DNA of 64,000 bases, taken from positions 1,922,001 through 1,986,000 of the forward strand of contig NZ_CM003596.1 of the NCBI RefSeq assembly GCF_001435845.1, written 5' to 3'. Positions 28,238 through 36,979 of this stretch are shown here, in pieces. Position 1 is the first letter of the stretch. The number at the start of each line of letters is the position of its first letter. This DNA is from Psychrobacter sp. P11G3 (GTDB lineage: Bacteria > Pseudomonadota > Gammaproteobacteria > Pseudomonadales > Moraxellaceae). The notes under the pieces are model-generated. The model was not told the DNA's origin, did no database searches, and saw only the letters and a list, made by a program, of their open reading frames with translations. The position numbers and the translations under genes were made by a program.

Positions 28238-29401
28238 TTAAGACAAGTACTCTCGTGCTTCGGCCATGGTTTCAAACGTTTGTAATATCATACGACTGCT
28301 AGCATCAGCCCCGCTCTCAGAGTCTGCTATCCCACTTGATGATGCACTGGGCAGTTGCATTACCTTTCTCAGCCACGTGTACTGACGTTTTGCTAGCTGT
28401 CTTGTAGCATATAATGCCTTATTTTGCATTTCCTGACAAGCAAGCGCCTCGGTCTCTTGGTTAGCCATGTTTGGTTGAGCAGCTGACTGAGCAACATTAG
28501 CTGGGATTTCTTCTCCGTTGACAGCTGTATGCTTGCCAAAAGCTTCATAAAATTGAGCTTTATCCAGATGAGTTTCGTCAAATATCGGATGATCAATGTG
28601 CACCAAGTATTCTAGTACTTGCCTGTAGCCCACACAGCGCATCGAAGGCATATTAGGCGTGAGCGGATACTTTTTTAGTAAGTCTATGACTTCAGTCACT
28701 AGTCCTTCATTCCACATGATATCTAGGCGTTGTTCGATACGATCATGTAGCCATGGACGATCCGGCATTACCGATAGCGCATGCCATTGCTGCTCTGGGT
28801 TATGGGCTAGGGCTTGCTTTGGCTTGCGCTGCCAGTCACTTATCGGGGTATTTGTTTGTAGATAGACTTCAACTGCTCGAGTGATACGCTGAGTATCAGT
28901 AGCATTCAAACGTTCATGACTTGTAGGATCTATACTACCCAAATAATCATATAGAGCACTAATACCTTCCTCTTGACGCCACTGCTCTACGCGCGCGCGT
29001 ACGCTGTCATCGCTATCGGGCACAGGAGACAATCCATCGAGTAGCGCCATGTAATACATCATGGTGCCGCCTACTAATAATGGTATCTTGCCATTTCTAT
29101 GACATTCGTCAATAAGACGAGCGACGTCACTGACAAACTCAGCCACACTGTAGCTTTGCATAGGATCAATGATATCGACCAAATGATGTGGATAACGCGC
29201 CAACTCAGCCACTGTTGGCTTGGCTGTGCCAATATTCATATCACGATATATCAGTGCTGAGTCCACTGAGATTAATTCAAAACGACCTGTATCGTATAGC
29301 TCGTACGCCAGTGACGTCTTGCCACTAGCAGTTGGTGCTATAAGACAAACCACGCTGTTATCCGCCAACTTGTGAGAGATGCTATCAGACGAATGTTGCA
29401 T
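28238..29401 (-). CDS. miaA: tRNA dimethylallyltransferase MiaA
   Basis: Adds a dimethylallyl group to A37 of tRNAs that read codons starting with U. The N-terminal P-loop is CLIAPTASGKTSLA; VDSALIYRDMNIGTAKP, LLVGGTMMYYMALL and RITRAVEVY follow; the C-terminal part has MRCVGYRQVLEYL and RQLAKRQYTWLRK. I chose the ATG at 29401 because AAAGG lies 7 bases upstream; an ATG at 29416 is in frame. An insert of about 35 residues (Asn/Ala/Gln-rich, about 280-320) sits before RQLAKRQ and makes the protein longer than the usual 310-320 aa. Confidence 0.94.
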   Translation of the reverse strand: MQHSSDSISHKLADNSVVCLIAPTASGKTSLAYELYDTGRFELISVDSALIYRDMNIGTAKPTVAELARYPHHLVDIIDPMQSYSVAEFVSDVARLIDECHRNGKIPLLVGGTMMYYMALLDGLSPVPDSDDSVRARVEQWRQEEGISALYDYLGSIDPTSHERLNATDTQRITRAVEVYLQTNTPISDWQRKPKQALAHNPEQQWHALSVMPDRPWLHDRIEQRLDIMWNEGLVTEVIDLLKKYPLTPNMPSMRCVGYRQVLEYLVHIDHPIFDETHLDKAQFYEAFGKHTAVNGEEIPANVAQSAAQPNMANQETEALACQEMQNKALYATRQLAKRQYTWLRKVMQLPSASSSGIADSESGADASSRMILQTFETMAEAREYLS

Positions 29402-29483
29402 AAAGTGGCCTTTCATAATATATGGATAACTCAGATATCAATTGGTTTAATTGCTTTAAGATGTTGTAATTATTTTCAGATAT

Positions 29484-31262
29484 TCAGGATAGCATTAGCT
29501 TTACTAAGCGGTGACTGTCTATCGCTTTAATAGCATTGTTCATGATTATTTCAGTAAGATCATTCACAAAAATCATTGAATCCTGTGCAGACATTTGCGT
29601 ATTGACCGTCATAAGTTGTTGATTAACCTCAGTAGCACTATTTGGCAATCTATCTTTTTTGAATACTTGCTGACTAGAGGTAAGTGACTCAAATAGCTGG
29701 CTTATTTTAGACTGCCAATCTTTAGCACTTATCAGTACGTACTGCCTTTGGTGATAAAATAACAGCCAAGGTAGACTTTTATCCTCTGCGCTTGAGTCAA
29801 TACCAATAGTTTCTATATCGTTGATGATATCTAAGCAAATTGGCAAAGATGCAGAGGGAACTGCTACAGCGGAATAATGTGACGTGCTGTTGTTACTGTT
29901 GTTACTTTGGTCTGATCGTTCATTGATATGAGATTGCACTGACTCGTGCAATGAAGGATTATTTGAAGATGATTGGTTTGCAGTAGACTGATAAGACTGC
30001 TTATTAGATTCTACTTGATTATTCTGCCTTCGGTTATTGCTAGACTGACTACTCGAGATGGGTATTTCAGAAGAACGACTTAGAGCAACATCATTACTTG
30101 TTCTTGCCACAGAAGTATATTGGCTGTCAGTTTCTGTCATCGCTACGGACGCAGATGCAGACTCAGATCCAAACTTAGCTACATCAATCGTTTTCAACTG
30201 CGTACGAACTGTATGGCCTAAGTGCGCCATAATATTATTCAATGGACTTATTTTGATACGTTGTTTAGATGGGTGTACATTGATATTTAACCATTGGGTT
30301 GGTAAATCAAAATACAGTGCATACCCCATACCTGCTAGCTGCGCACCTTGTGCCAGTTGACGTATTTGATTGCTAATCAATGCTTCTTTTACCAGTCTGC
30401 CATTTACATAAATCAGCTTTGGTAAATCAGTTTTTTCATGATGCAATGGCCATAACCAACCACTAATCGCTATCTGATTAACATTGCTATCATCATACGC
30501 TACAGACGACTGTATCAGACTCGACAAATCTATCGATATTGCTAATGCATTATCTGTCAATGCCATACCAGTCGCTTGTTCCAACCGCGGCAGTGGCAAA
30601 CGGCTGTCATTGTTACCACTAATACCCGTAGCACTTGCAGATAATGATAGCCGCTGTTTATTGTCATGAAAAAGTGTTAAAGCAACATCGGCACGCGCCA
30701 GTGCGACTTCTCGGACAATCGTTTCGATATGACCGAACTCAGTAGCGATAGATTTCAAATTGCCACGGCGGGCAGGCACATTGAAATACAAGTCTTTTAC
30801 GACAATCGTGGTACCGCGGTTATGAACAACTGGCAACAGTTTCGGTGTGTCATCCAATACGCCAGCGACCTGTAATTGACGACCGATACCGCTCTCATCA
30901 TGACTACTGATTAAGGTCAAACGTGAGACAGCAGCCATCGCCGCTAACGCTTCACCGCGAAAACCCAACGTCGTAATACCATGCAAATTAGCAACGTCAG
31001 CAACTTTACTGGTCGCATGACGAGTGAGAGCCATGACCATGTCATCAGGATGAATACCGACCCCATTATCTACTACCTCAATTAGGCCCATACCGCCTTG
31101 AGTGATGCGCACCTCAATATTGGTCGCACCAGCATCGATGGCATTTTCCAGCAGCTCTTTGACCACTGCTGCTGGACGTGTCACCACCTCACCTGCTGCT
31201 AATTGATTGATTAGCAACGACGATAGTTTTTTGATGCGGGTATTAGGATGATTATCTGGCAT
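29484..31262 (-). CDS. mutL: DNA mismatch repair protein MutL
   Basis: ATP-binding coordinator of mismatch repair. The GHKL ATPase core (about 1-335) is intact: ELLENAIDAGAT, VDNGVGI, LTRHATSKV, TLGFRGEALAAM and INVHPSKQRIKI. A Ser/Asn/Gln-rich linker spans about 360-460, followed by a short C-terminal dimerisation domain ending at 592. I do not see the DQHA(X)2E(X)4E endonuclease motif in the C-terminal domain. It lies between tsaE and miaA on the same strand. Confidence 0.94.
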   Translation of the reverse strand: MPDNHPNTRIKKLSSLLINQLAAGEVVTRPAAVVKELLENAIDAGATNIEVRITQGGMGLIEVVDNGVGIHPDDMVMALTRHATSKVADVANLHGITTLGFRGEALAAMAAVSRLTLISSHDESGIGRQLQVAGVLDDTPKLLPVVHNRGTTIVVKDLYFNVPARRGNLKSIATEFGHIETIVREVALARADVALTLFHDNKQRLSLSASATGISGNNDSRLPLPRLEQATGMALTDNALAISIDLSSLIQSSVAYDDSNVNQIAISGWLWPLHHEKTDLPKLIYVNGRLVKEALISNQIRQLAQGAQLAGMGYALYFDLPTQWLNINVHPSKQRIKISPLNNIMAHLGHTVRTQLKTIDVAKFGSESASASVAMTETDSQYTSVARTSNDVALSRSSEIPISSSQSSNNRRQNNQVESNKQSYQSTANQSSSNNPSLHESVQSHINERSDQSNNSNNSTSHYSAVAVPSASLPICLDIINDIETIGIDSSAEDKSLPWLLFYHQRQYVLISAKDWQSKISQLFESLTSSQQVFKKDRLPNSATEVNQQLMTVNTQMSAQDSMIFVNDLTEIIMNNAIKAIDSHRLVKLMLS

Positions 31263-31315
31263 AGATATATGTCATGTTTTTGGAAAGTAGCGATTGGTAT
31301 AATTTAGATATTCAT

Positions 31316-31846
31316 TTAGATGATAAGTTGCGATAGATCCAAGCCCTGCGCTTGACCTGCCTTTGACAGTCTCAACTGCACTTGGCGAGCTTCAGTGCCG
31401 TTATCATCGCTGACACTTTGAGTCATATCGATGAATAACGTGGGCGGCGGAAGATAGCTATCAGCGCGGCTAGCCCATTCGATGATGACTAACGCTTCAG
31501 GCTCATCCAGATACTCATCAAACCCAATAAAAGACAGTTCTTCTGGATCTTGCAGACGATATAAGTCTGCATGGTAAACTGGTTTGATCGAACCATCCTT
31601 TCGCTGAATACTGTAGGGCTCAACCAAGGTATAGGTTGGGCTTTTTACCGCACCTATATGACCAAGCGCTTGTAACCAATAACGCGTTAGTGTCGTTTTA
31701 CCAGCGCCCAAGTCACCTGCCAGCCACACGCTACCTGTCAGTGCCAATGTTGATAACTGCTCAGCCAATGATTGAGTATCTTGCTCAGAGTTTAATATCA
31801 GAGTCTTTAAGTATTTGCTATTTTCTATAGATTGACTATCACACAT
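31316..31846 (-). CDS. tsaE: tRNA t6A-synthesis ATPase TsaE (YjeE)
   Basis: ATPase partner of the TsaBD complex for threonylcarbamoyl-A37 formation. The Walker A loop is LAGDLGAGKTTLTR, followed by SPTYTLVEPY, YHADLYRL and the Walker B-like IEWA. The 176 aa are slightly longer than usual, with a short Leu/Gln-rich C-terminus. The start overlaps the end of queD by 8 bases, so the two are likely translated together. In many relatives amiB follows tsaE; here mutL does. Confidence 0.93.
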   Translation of the reverse strand: MCDSQSIENSKYLKTLILNSEQDTQSLAEQLSTLALTGSVWLAGDLGAGKTTLTRYWLQALGHIGAVKSPTYTLVEPYSIQRKDGSIKPVYHADLYRLQDPEELSFIGFDEYLDEPEALVIIEWASRADSYLPPPTLFIDMTQSVSDDNGTEARQVQLRLSKAGQAQGLDLSQLII

Positions 31847-32456
31847 CAGGCTGAACCTGCACTGTCTGTACCTGCATGGTCACAGTTGGATTGGTAAAGC
31901 TTTCACCGCGAATCAGTTTGGCATACAGCTCAGAGTCAGTCCACTCAGCACGAACCTGCTCACTGAATTCAAAATCTTCTAGAACTAGTTTACCCATTTG
32001 ATCATTTGCAACATCATCAGCAAAGCACTGCGCATACCCTGTCGCCGTCTCGTGGGCAATCACTGAGTATACGCTGACATCTGCTTCACCATTTTGCATT
32101 TGTGTCTGACGTAGTATTTCTTGTGCCCAAAAGAATATTACTCGTGAAAACTGCTCTGCCGATGGCGAAACTGGTAGGCTTATCCAACGTGCGCTAAATT
32201 TCTTACACGCTGCGACATACTCAGGATCATCTTTGTTCCAAAAACAAATAGCATGATCAAAGCTATCGATAATGTCTTTGATAGAAGATTTTAGCAGACC
32301 AAAGTCATAAACCATTTGCCCATGGTCTAAACGAGTGGCCTCAAGGATCAGCTCGATCTGATAGCTGTGGCCATGAATCGAGTGCTTACAACGCTCAGAG
32401 CTACAGTTACGAACGATGTGAGCATTTTCAAATTTGAACAGTTTACGAATACGCAT
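31839..32456 (-). CDS. queD: 6-pyruvoyl-tetrahydropterin synthase / QueD-family protein
   Basis: Zinc enzyme of the 6-carboxytetrahydropterin synthase fold, expected to act in queuosine (7-deazaguanine) synthesis. Zinc ligands fit the FENAHI His and the HGHSY His pair, and the catalytic Cys lies in the CSSERCKHSIHGH segment. The central VYDFGLLKSSIKDIIDSFDHAICF follows the family pattern. The 205 aa are longer than E. coli QueD (about 120), with inserts and a C-terminal extension. Other queuosine genes are not in this window, so a related pterin role cannot be excluded. Confidence 0.82.
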   Translation of the reverse strand: MRIRKLFKFENAHIVRNCSSERCKHSIHGHSYQIELILEATRLDHGQMVYDFGLLKSSIKDIIDSFDHAICFWNKDDPEYVAACKKFSARWISLPVSPSAEQFSRVIFFWAQEILRQTQMQNGEADVSVYSVIAHETATGYAQCFADDVANDQMGKLVLEDFEFSEQVRAEWTDSELYAKLIRGESFTNPTVTMQVQTVQVQPDV

Positions 32457-32849
32457 AATAATTTGACCAAAACAGTGAGCACTATGGTGCTAAATGTTAA
32501 TAAATAAGAGTTTGCCGCGTTTATAAATCGGTTTATGACGCATTATAGCAAATCGCCATGTATCCGTAAGTAAGCACTTATTAATACAATGATTGATTGA
32601 ACGAATCAATTGATAAACTAGGACTAACCGTATTGGAGTTGCTCGTCATTCTGCGCAAAGAACACTTAGCGAAAACCATAAACGATTTGAATCATACTTG
32701 AATCGTAGACGAATTGTGCGAGCGCTATCTATTACTAAAGCTTAAGCCTATACTCTATTCAGTAAACAGCTATGTTAGCTGTATTCACACTGTCTTAGAT
32801 TCGCTTAACTTGGCGTCAAGAGTAGTGTGCAGTAAAAAAGGAAACGATT
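32457..32849. other. Divergent intergenic region before the small basic protein
   Basis: 393 bases between queD and the 40-aa gene. It contains an ACAGCT-N5-AGCTGT inverted repeat at 32766-32782, about 70 bases before the small gene. No ORF or RNA gene is evident. Confidence 0.3.
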
Positions 32850-32972
32850 ATGAGCAAAGGTCAAGATAGTAAGAAGAATGTTAAGAAAAAGCCTCTTTTG
32901 ACTGCTAAAGAAAAGAAAGCTGCCAAACAAGCCAAGAAAGACGACAACGGTAGCATCCTAGGCAAACATTAA
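32850..32972 (+). CDS. Very small lysine-rich protein, 40 aa
   Basis: A 41-codon ORF with a strong ribosome-binding site (AAGGA, 6 bases before the ATG) and a terminator 16 bases after the stop. The product starts MSKGQDSKKN and is about one third lysine, with the helix-forming stretch TAKEKKAAKQAKKD. Its pI must be very high, suggesting nucleic-acid or ribosome contact. I recall similar short Lys-rich proteins in related gammaproteobacteria but no assigned function. Its size kept it out of usual ORF cut-offs. Confidence 0.75.
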   Translation: MSKGQDSKKNVKKKPLLTAKEKKAAKQAKKDDNGSILGKH

Positions 32973-32988
32973 TAATAAATACATTAAT

Positions 32989-33027
32989 ATGCCAATCTGA
33001 CCTAATCGTTTGATTGGTATTTTTTTG
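32989..33027 (+). terminator. Intrinsic terminator after the small basic gene
   Basis: ATGCCAATC (32989-32997) pairs with GATTGGTAT (33012-33020) with one wobble, followed by T7. It supports the small gene being a separate transcription unit. Confidence 0.8.
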
Positions 33028-33080
33028 GTTCGTCATTGGCTTTTAGCTAAGCCCTGTCTTTAATTAAGCTTAGGTTTTGA

Positions 33081-33413
33081 TTAAGCTCCGCGCGGCGCAA
33101 ACATAATAATCGCCATTCCTAATAGCGCAACTACCGAACCTACTATGTCCCACATGGTTGGTCGTATACCATTGACCGTCCACAACCATAAAATCGCCAT
33201 GCATATATAAACACCACCATATGCAGCATAGACCCTGCCCGCAGCAGTTGGGTGTAATGACAGCAGCCAAACAAACGCGACCAAACTCAGCGCACCAGGT
33301 ATCAGTAGCCAGATTGACTTGCCTTCTCGCAGCCAAAGATAAGGCAGATAACATCCTGCAATCTCAGCCAATGCAGTAAGCGCAAATAGCCCAACCGTCT
33401 TTAATTCTGTCAA
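33081..33413 (-). CDS. YnfA-family (UPF0060) small membrane protein
   Basis: Four-helix inner-membrane protein of the YnfA family, related to small multidrug resistance-type transporters. The sequence follows the family closely: [40 protein letters not shown] and the closing helix [18 protein letters not shown]. The 110 aa are standard. A transport role for cationic drugs has been reported for some members; it is not proven here. Confidence 0.93.
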   Translation of the reverse strand: MTELKTVGLFALTALAEIAGCYLPYLWLREGKSIWLLIPGALSLVAFVWLLSLHPTAAGRVYAAYGGVYICMAILWLWTVNGIRPTMWDIVGSVVALLGMAIIMFAPRGA

Positions 33414-33621
33414 AAATCACTACTCCTCGACCGTAATAAACCCAGTCAGATATGGTACAGCATTGCCAGAAATAAGCACTCTATCTCCTGTCACCACTTA
33501 TAAAAAGCTATTTTTTCTAACATTACAGTCAAAATCACAGTAAAATCTATCATAACAAACAAACCTCTTGGATAACCATCTATCGAGGCCATACCGACAT
33601 TGTAAATAGGAAGCTAGCACC

Positions 33622-34536
33622 ATGATGCGTATTGGATTATTTTTATTAACCAACTTAGCAGTGATTGTGGTATTTAGCATTGTGTTCGGTATTTTATCGA
33701 GGTTTTTTGGAATCGGTGGTGTGCACAGCGCAGGTGGTCTTAACTACGTTAGCCTTGCCGTTATGTGTGGTATCTACGGCATGGTCGGCTCGATGGTGTC
33801 GCTATTTATATCAAAGTGGATGGCTAAAAGATCCACTGGTACGGTGGTGATAGAATCTCCACGCAACGTGACTGAGCAATGGCTGGTCGATACGGTAACG
33901 AGACAAGCACGAGCCGTAAATATCGGTATGCCTGAGGTTGGTATTTTTAATAATTCGCAGCCAAATGCTTTTGCGACTGGTTGGAATAAAAATAAAGCAC
34001 TGGTAGCGGTTTCGTCTGGTCTATTGCAAAACATGAATCAAGATGAAGTCGAAGCCGTATTGGCACATGAGATTGGTCATGTGGCCAATGGCGATATGAT
34101 AACCCTCGCCCTCATTCAAGGCGTGGTCAATGCGTTTGTAATGTTCTTTGCACGTATTGTCGGTAGTTTCGTTGACCGTACTGTGTTTAAAAACACCAGT
34201 GACCGCCCAGGTATTGGTTACTTTATTACCAGTATCGTAATGGATATTTTACTTGGGTTTTTGGCGTCTGCTATCGTGATGTGGTTCTCACGCTTACGTG
34301 AATTCCGTGCGGATCAAATGGGCGCAAAACTTGCCAGCCGCGAAAAAATGATCAGTGCGCTTGATGCGTTGCGTCCTTCTGCACAGCGACCGGATCAAAT
34401 GCCTGAGAGTATGAAAGCGTTTGCGATTTCGTCTGGACAAACTCAAGGCTTTAGTATTGCCAACCTATTCCGTTCACACCCAACACTTGATGACCGTATT
34501 GCGGCGTTAAGAAATTATAATCTCAATCAAGACTAA
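33622..34536 (+). CDS. htpX: Membrane zinc metalloprotease HtpX
   Basis: M48B protease that degrades damaged inner-membrane proteins. It has N-terminal helices (residues 4-25 and 35-60), the zinc motif [14 protein letters not shown] (HExxH), two further helices, and the downstream third ligand region [13 protein letters not shown] (Glu). The C-terminal [13 protein letters not shown] is typical. The 304 aa are normal. In E. coli it is under Cpx and sigma-32 control; I cannot see such a site here. Confidence 0.95.
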   Translation: MMRIGLFLLTNLAVIVVFSIVFGILSRFFGIGGVHSAGGLNYVSLAVMCGIYGMVGSMVSLFISKWMAKRSTGTVVIESPRNVTEQWLVDTVTRQARAVNIGMPEVGIFNNSQPNAFATGWNKNKALVAVSSGLLQNMNQDEVEAVLAHEIGHVANGDMITLALIQGVVNAFVMFFARIVGSFVDRTVFKNTSDRPGIGYFITSIVMDILLGFLASAIVMWFSRLREFRADQMGAKLASREKMISALDALRPSAQRPDQMPESMKAFAISSGQTQGFSIANLFRSHPTLDDRIAALRNYNLNQD

Positions 34537-34625
34537 CTTGGGTTACTGTTTTATGATGTACTCTGAGCGTAATTTTTAGAATGAGTGGTTTTCTATAAGT
34601 TGCGCCATATTATGGGCAACAGGAA

Positions 34626-35159
34626 TCATAATACTTCTGTAAGAAGTTCTCCAGTCTTTGAATATCTTGTGATTTTCAACTTAGATGGATAATCATTGCC
34701 AACTAAATTAAGTATATGTACAAGCATTTCTACTGTTATAAAAAATATTTTTTTATTTTTATCTCGATCAGAGGTAAAGTAGCAACAGGAAAGCCCTACA
34801 CCATCCTCTATCACCACTTCAAATATATAGCTATGCACAAACTGGTTGCACAAAAATCTGAGATTTTTTGTTTCAACCCTTATATCATCTAAGTCGTATA
34901 GTTCGTTCATCTTGTGACTGTTAAGCATAGTCACGTTTTTCAAATTAGGACTCCAATTAAGATTTATTTTCAGTTCTCTAGTAGAATCACTTATTTTGGG
35001 AGTATCCATCAACTTTCTAATAGAATAAAAACTAATGAAAATATCTTTTTCAATTTCAACTAGGTCTTTTGGTTTTATATCTTTTAATTTGGAATATCTT
35101 TCTAAATTATTTGCACATTCTAGAAGGGATTCCTTCCAGTAGTAAGATTCTGAGATCAA
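34626..35159 (-). CDS. Orphan hypothetical protein, low-GC
   Basis: A 177-aa protein I cannot place in a named family. It begins with a charged helical part (about 1-55, YYWKESLLECANNLERYSKL then EKDIFISFYSIRKLMD), continues with LYDLDDIRVETKNLRFLCNQFVHSYIFE, and ends with a Lys-rich segment. There is no signal peptide or membrane helix. The start is TTG at 35159, supported by a full AGGAGG 8 bases upstream. Base composition is visibly more AT-rich than its neighbours, with frequent AAA and TTT codons, which suggests recent acquisition. Flanks are htpX and the polyamine genes, with no mobile-element remains seen. Confidence 0.75.
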   Translation of the reverse strand: MISESYYWKESLLECANNLERYSKLKDIKPKDLVEIEKDIFISFYSIRKLMDTPKISDSTRELKINLNWSPNLKNVTMLNSHKMNELYDLDDIRVETKNLRFLCNQFVHSYIFEVVIEDGVGLSCCYFTSDRDKNKKIFFITVEMLVHILNLVGNDYPSKLKITRYSKTGELLTEVL

Positions 35160-35173
35160 CTTATATACCTCCT
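35160..35173 (-). promoter_or_regulatory. Consensus Shine-Dalgarno for a TTG start
   Basis: AGGAGG on the minus strand (CCTCCT at 35168-35173) lies 8 bases before the TTG at 35159. It decides the start of the orphan gene. Confidence 0.75.
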
Positions 35174-35350
35174 AATTGAGTGAATAAGTATATTTAATAT
35201 AAACAATGTAAGGTGCGATAAAGTATCTATCAGTACAAATTGATACGCGCGCTATCAGAAGTGTAAGTTAAGTTTTACTCAAATATGCTCTAACCACAGT
35301 AAACAGTAGCAAAAACATAATATCACCGCTAGCTCTCATTACTTAGACAT

Positions 35351-35382
35351 AAAAAAGCCTGTCTCTAGTAGACAGGCTTTTC
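35351..35382 (-). terminator. Intrinsic terminator after the carboxynorspermidine dehydrogenase gene
   Basis: A 12-bp perfect stem: AAAAGCCTGTCT (35353-35364) with AGACAGGCTTTT (35370-35381), loop CTAGT, with a T-run on the minus-strand 3' side. Confidence 0.9.
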
Positions 35383-35399
35383 TAAATAACATTTGCTAA

Positions 35400-36674
35400 T
35401 TAAATATCAAATTCAAGCGCTCTATCACCTTCGCTATCTTTGATACGCGTTGGCAGACCAATCTTGTTTAGTAGATTGATAAATGGTTTGGCATCTAGCT
35501 CTTCGACGTTGACCATTTTGCCTGCATCCCATTCACCAGTTGCGACTAGTATCGCAGCAGCAACAGGTGGCACGCCTGCGGTATAAGAGATACCTTGGCT
35601 ACCAACTTCATTGTAAGCATCTTTATGATCTGAGACGTTATAGATAAACACTTCAGTCTCAACACCATTGATTTTGCCTTTGACTTTGTCACCGATACAG
35701 GTCTTGCCTGTATAGTTCGGCGCAAGCGAGCTTGGATCTGGTAGTACCGCTTTAACAACTTTTAGTGGTACAACTTCTTGCCCTTCAGCAGTCATCACTG
35801 GCTGCTCAGAAAGTAATCCTAAATTTTGTAGGACAGTGAAGACATTGATATAGTGCTCACCAAAGCCCATCCAAAAGCGAATGTTTGGTACATCTAGATT
35901 GGCTGACAATGAATGCACTTCATCATGACCGCTTAGATAGCTGTTTTGCACGCCTACAACTGGCAAATCATCAGTACGTTTAACTTCAAACATCTTGTTA
36001 GACTGCCACTTGCTGTCTTGCCAAGAGTAAACCGTACCGGTGAACTCACGGAAGTTAATCTCTGGGTCAAAGTTGGTCGCAAAGTATTTGCCATGACTGC
36101 CTGCATTGATATCAATGATATCGATATCCGTCACAGATCCTGCATCCATCATGTCATAGCCAAGACGCGCGTAGGCGTTGACCATACCAGGATCAAACCC
36201 TGCACCTAAAATGGCAGTGACATTGCTGTCTGCACAGCGCTCTTTACGTTGCCACTCATAGTTGTTGTACCAGGGCGGCGTCTCACAAATCTTACGTGGG
36301 TCTTCATGAATAGCCGTATCTATGTAGGCAGTACCTGTCTCAATGCAGGCTTCGAGTACGGTCATATTGATAAATGCCGAACCAACATTGATGACTATTT
36401 GTATTCCAGTATCTTGTATCAGCTGCACGAGTGCTTGGCTGTCCATCGCATCGACTTGATGCGTATGCAAGACCGCAGCCTGCTTAAAGCTGTCTTTTTC
36501 TTTTACACTTTGGGAGATGGCATCGCATTTGTCTTTTGTACGTGAGGCGATATGAATCTCACCAAGTACATCATTGTGCATCGCACATTTATGCGCGACC
36601 ACTTGAGCGACACCGCCTGCTCCGATGATCAGTACGTCTTTTTTGTTGGGCTTAGCTTGTTGGTTTGTGTTCAA
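35400..36674 (-). CDS. Carboxynorspermidine/carboxyspermidine dehydrogenase (saccharopine dehydrogenase family)
   Basis: NADPH-dependent enzyme that condenses aspartate semialdehyde with a diamine (diaminopropane or putrescine) to carboxynorspermidine or carboxyspermidine. Visible are the Rossmann start VLIIGAGGVAQVVAHK, ILGAGFDPGMVNAYA, NAGSHGKYFATNFDPEINFREF, FWMGFGEHYINVF, LPDPSSLAPNYTGKTCIG and the ending AISYTAGVPPVAAA-type segment (here GISYTAGVPP). These match Vibrio-type CANSDH closely. The neighbouring decarboxylase gene 306 bases upstream on the same strand supports the pathway. Which diamine is used cannot be told from sequence. Confidence 0.9.
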   Translation of the reverse strand: MNTNQQAKPNKKDVLIIGAGGVAQVVAHKCAMHNDVLGEIHIASRTKDKCDAISQSVKEKDSFKQAAVLHTHQVDAMDSQALVQLIQDTGIQIVINVGSAFINMTVLEACIETGTAYIDTAIHEDPRKICETPPWYNNYEWQRKERCADSNVTAILGAGFDPGMVNAYARLGYDMMDAGSVTDIDIIDINAGSHGKYFATNFDPEINFREFTGTVYSWQDSKWQSNKMFEVKRTDDLPVVGVQNSYLSGHDEVHSLSANLDVPNIRFWMGFGEHYINVFTVLQNLGLLSEQPVMTAEGQEVVPLKVVKAVLPDPSSLAPNYTGKTCIGDKVKGKINGVETEVFIYNVSDHKDAYNEVGSQGISYTAGVPPVAAAILVATGEWDAGKMVNVEELDAKPFINLLNKIGLPTRIKDSEGDRALEFDI

Positions 36675-36979
36675 TGAACAATCCTCCTTTGTGTCCCTGT
36701 CGATACCATTGATAGCGGCTATGCAAAACAGAAACGAGTGAATGATATGCGTGAATTAAAAAGGAAGACCGAGGAAAACCCACGCACCCGTCGGGCAAAT
36801 AATACTCCATTATTTGCCCGACGCGATTATAACAATTTTTATTCCCTTATCGGTAAAAAATATGTATAAAAAGTAGAGATACTAAAATGTCTACTAATAC
36901 AGGTTAAACCTTTGTTTTTTAAATATTAAAAATATAAACTCGACAATAGCATAGTCTTAAAAACTAAGGCTACTAAGGC
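36675..36979. other. Polyamine intergenic region with perfect hairpin
   Basis: 305 bases between the decarboxylase and dehydrogenase genes. It contains a perfect 15-bp inverted repeat: CGTCGGGCAAATAAT (36789-36803) and ATTATTTGCCCGACG (36809-36823), loop of five bases. No T-tract follows on either strand, so it is not a standard terminator. An attenuator, an RNA-stability element, or a protein-binding operator are all possible. Confidence 0.7.

Noticed and set aside
32766..32782. ACAGCT-N5-AGCTGT inverted repeat before the small basic gene
   Set aside because: Only 6-bp arms, so chance is likely; kept as a note only.
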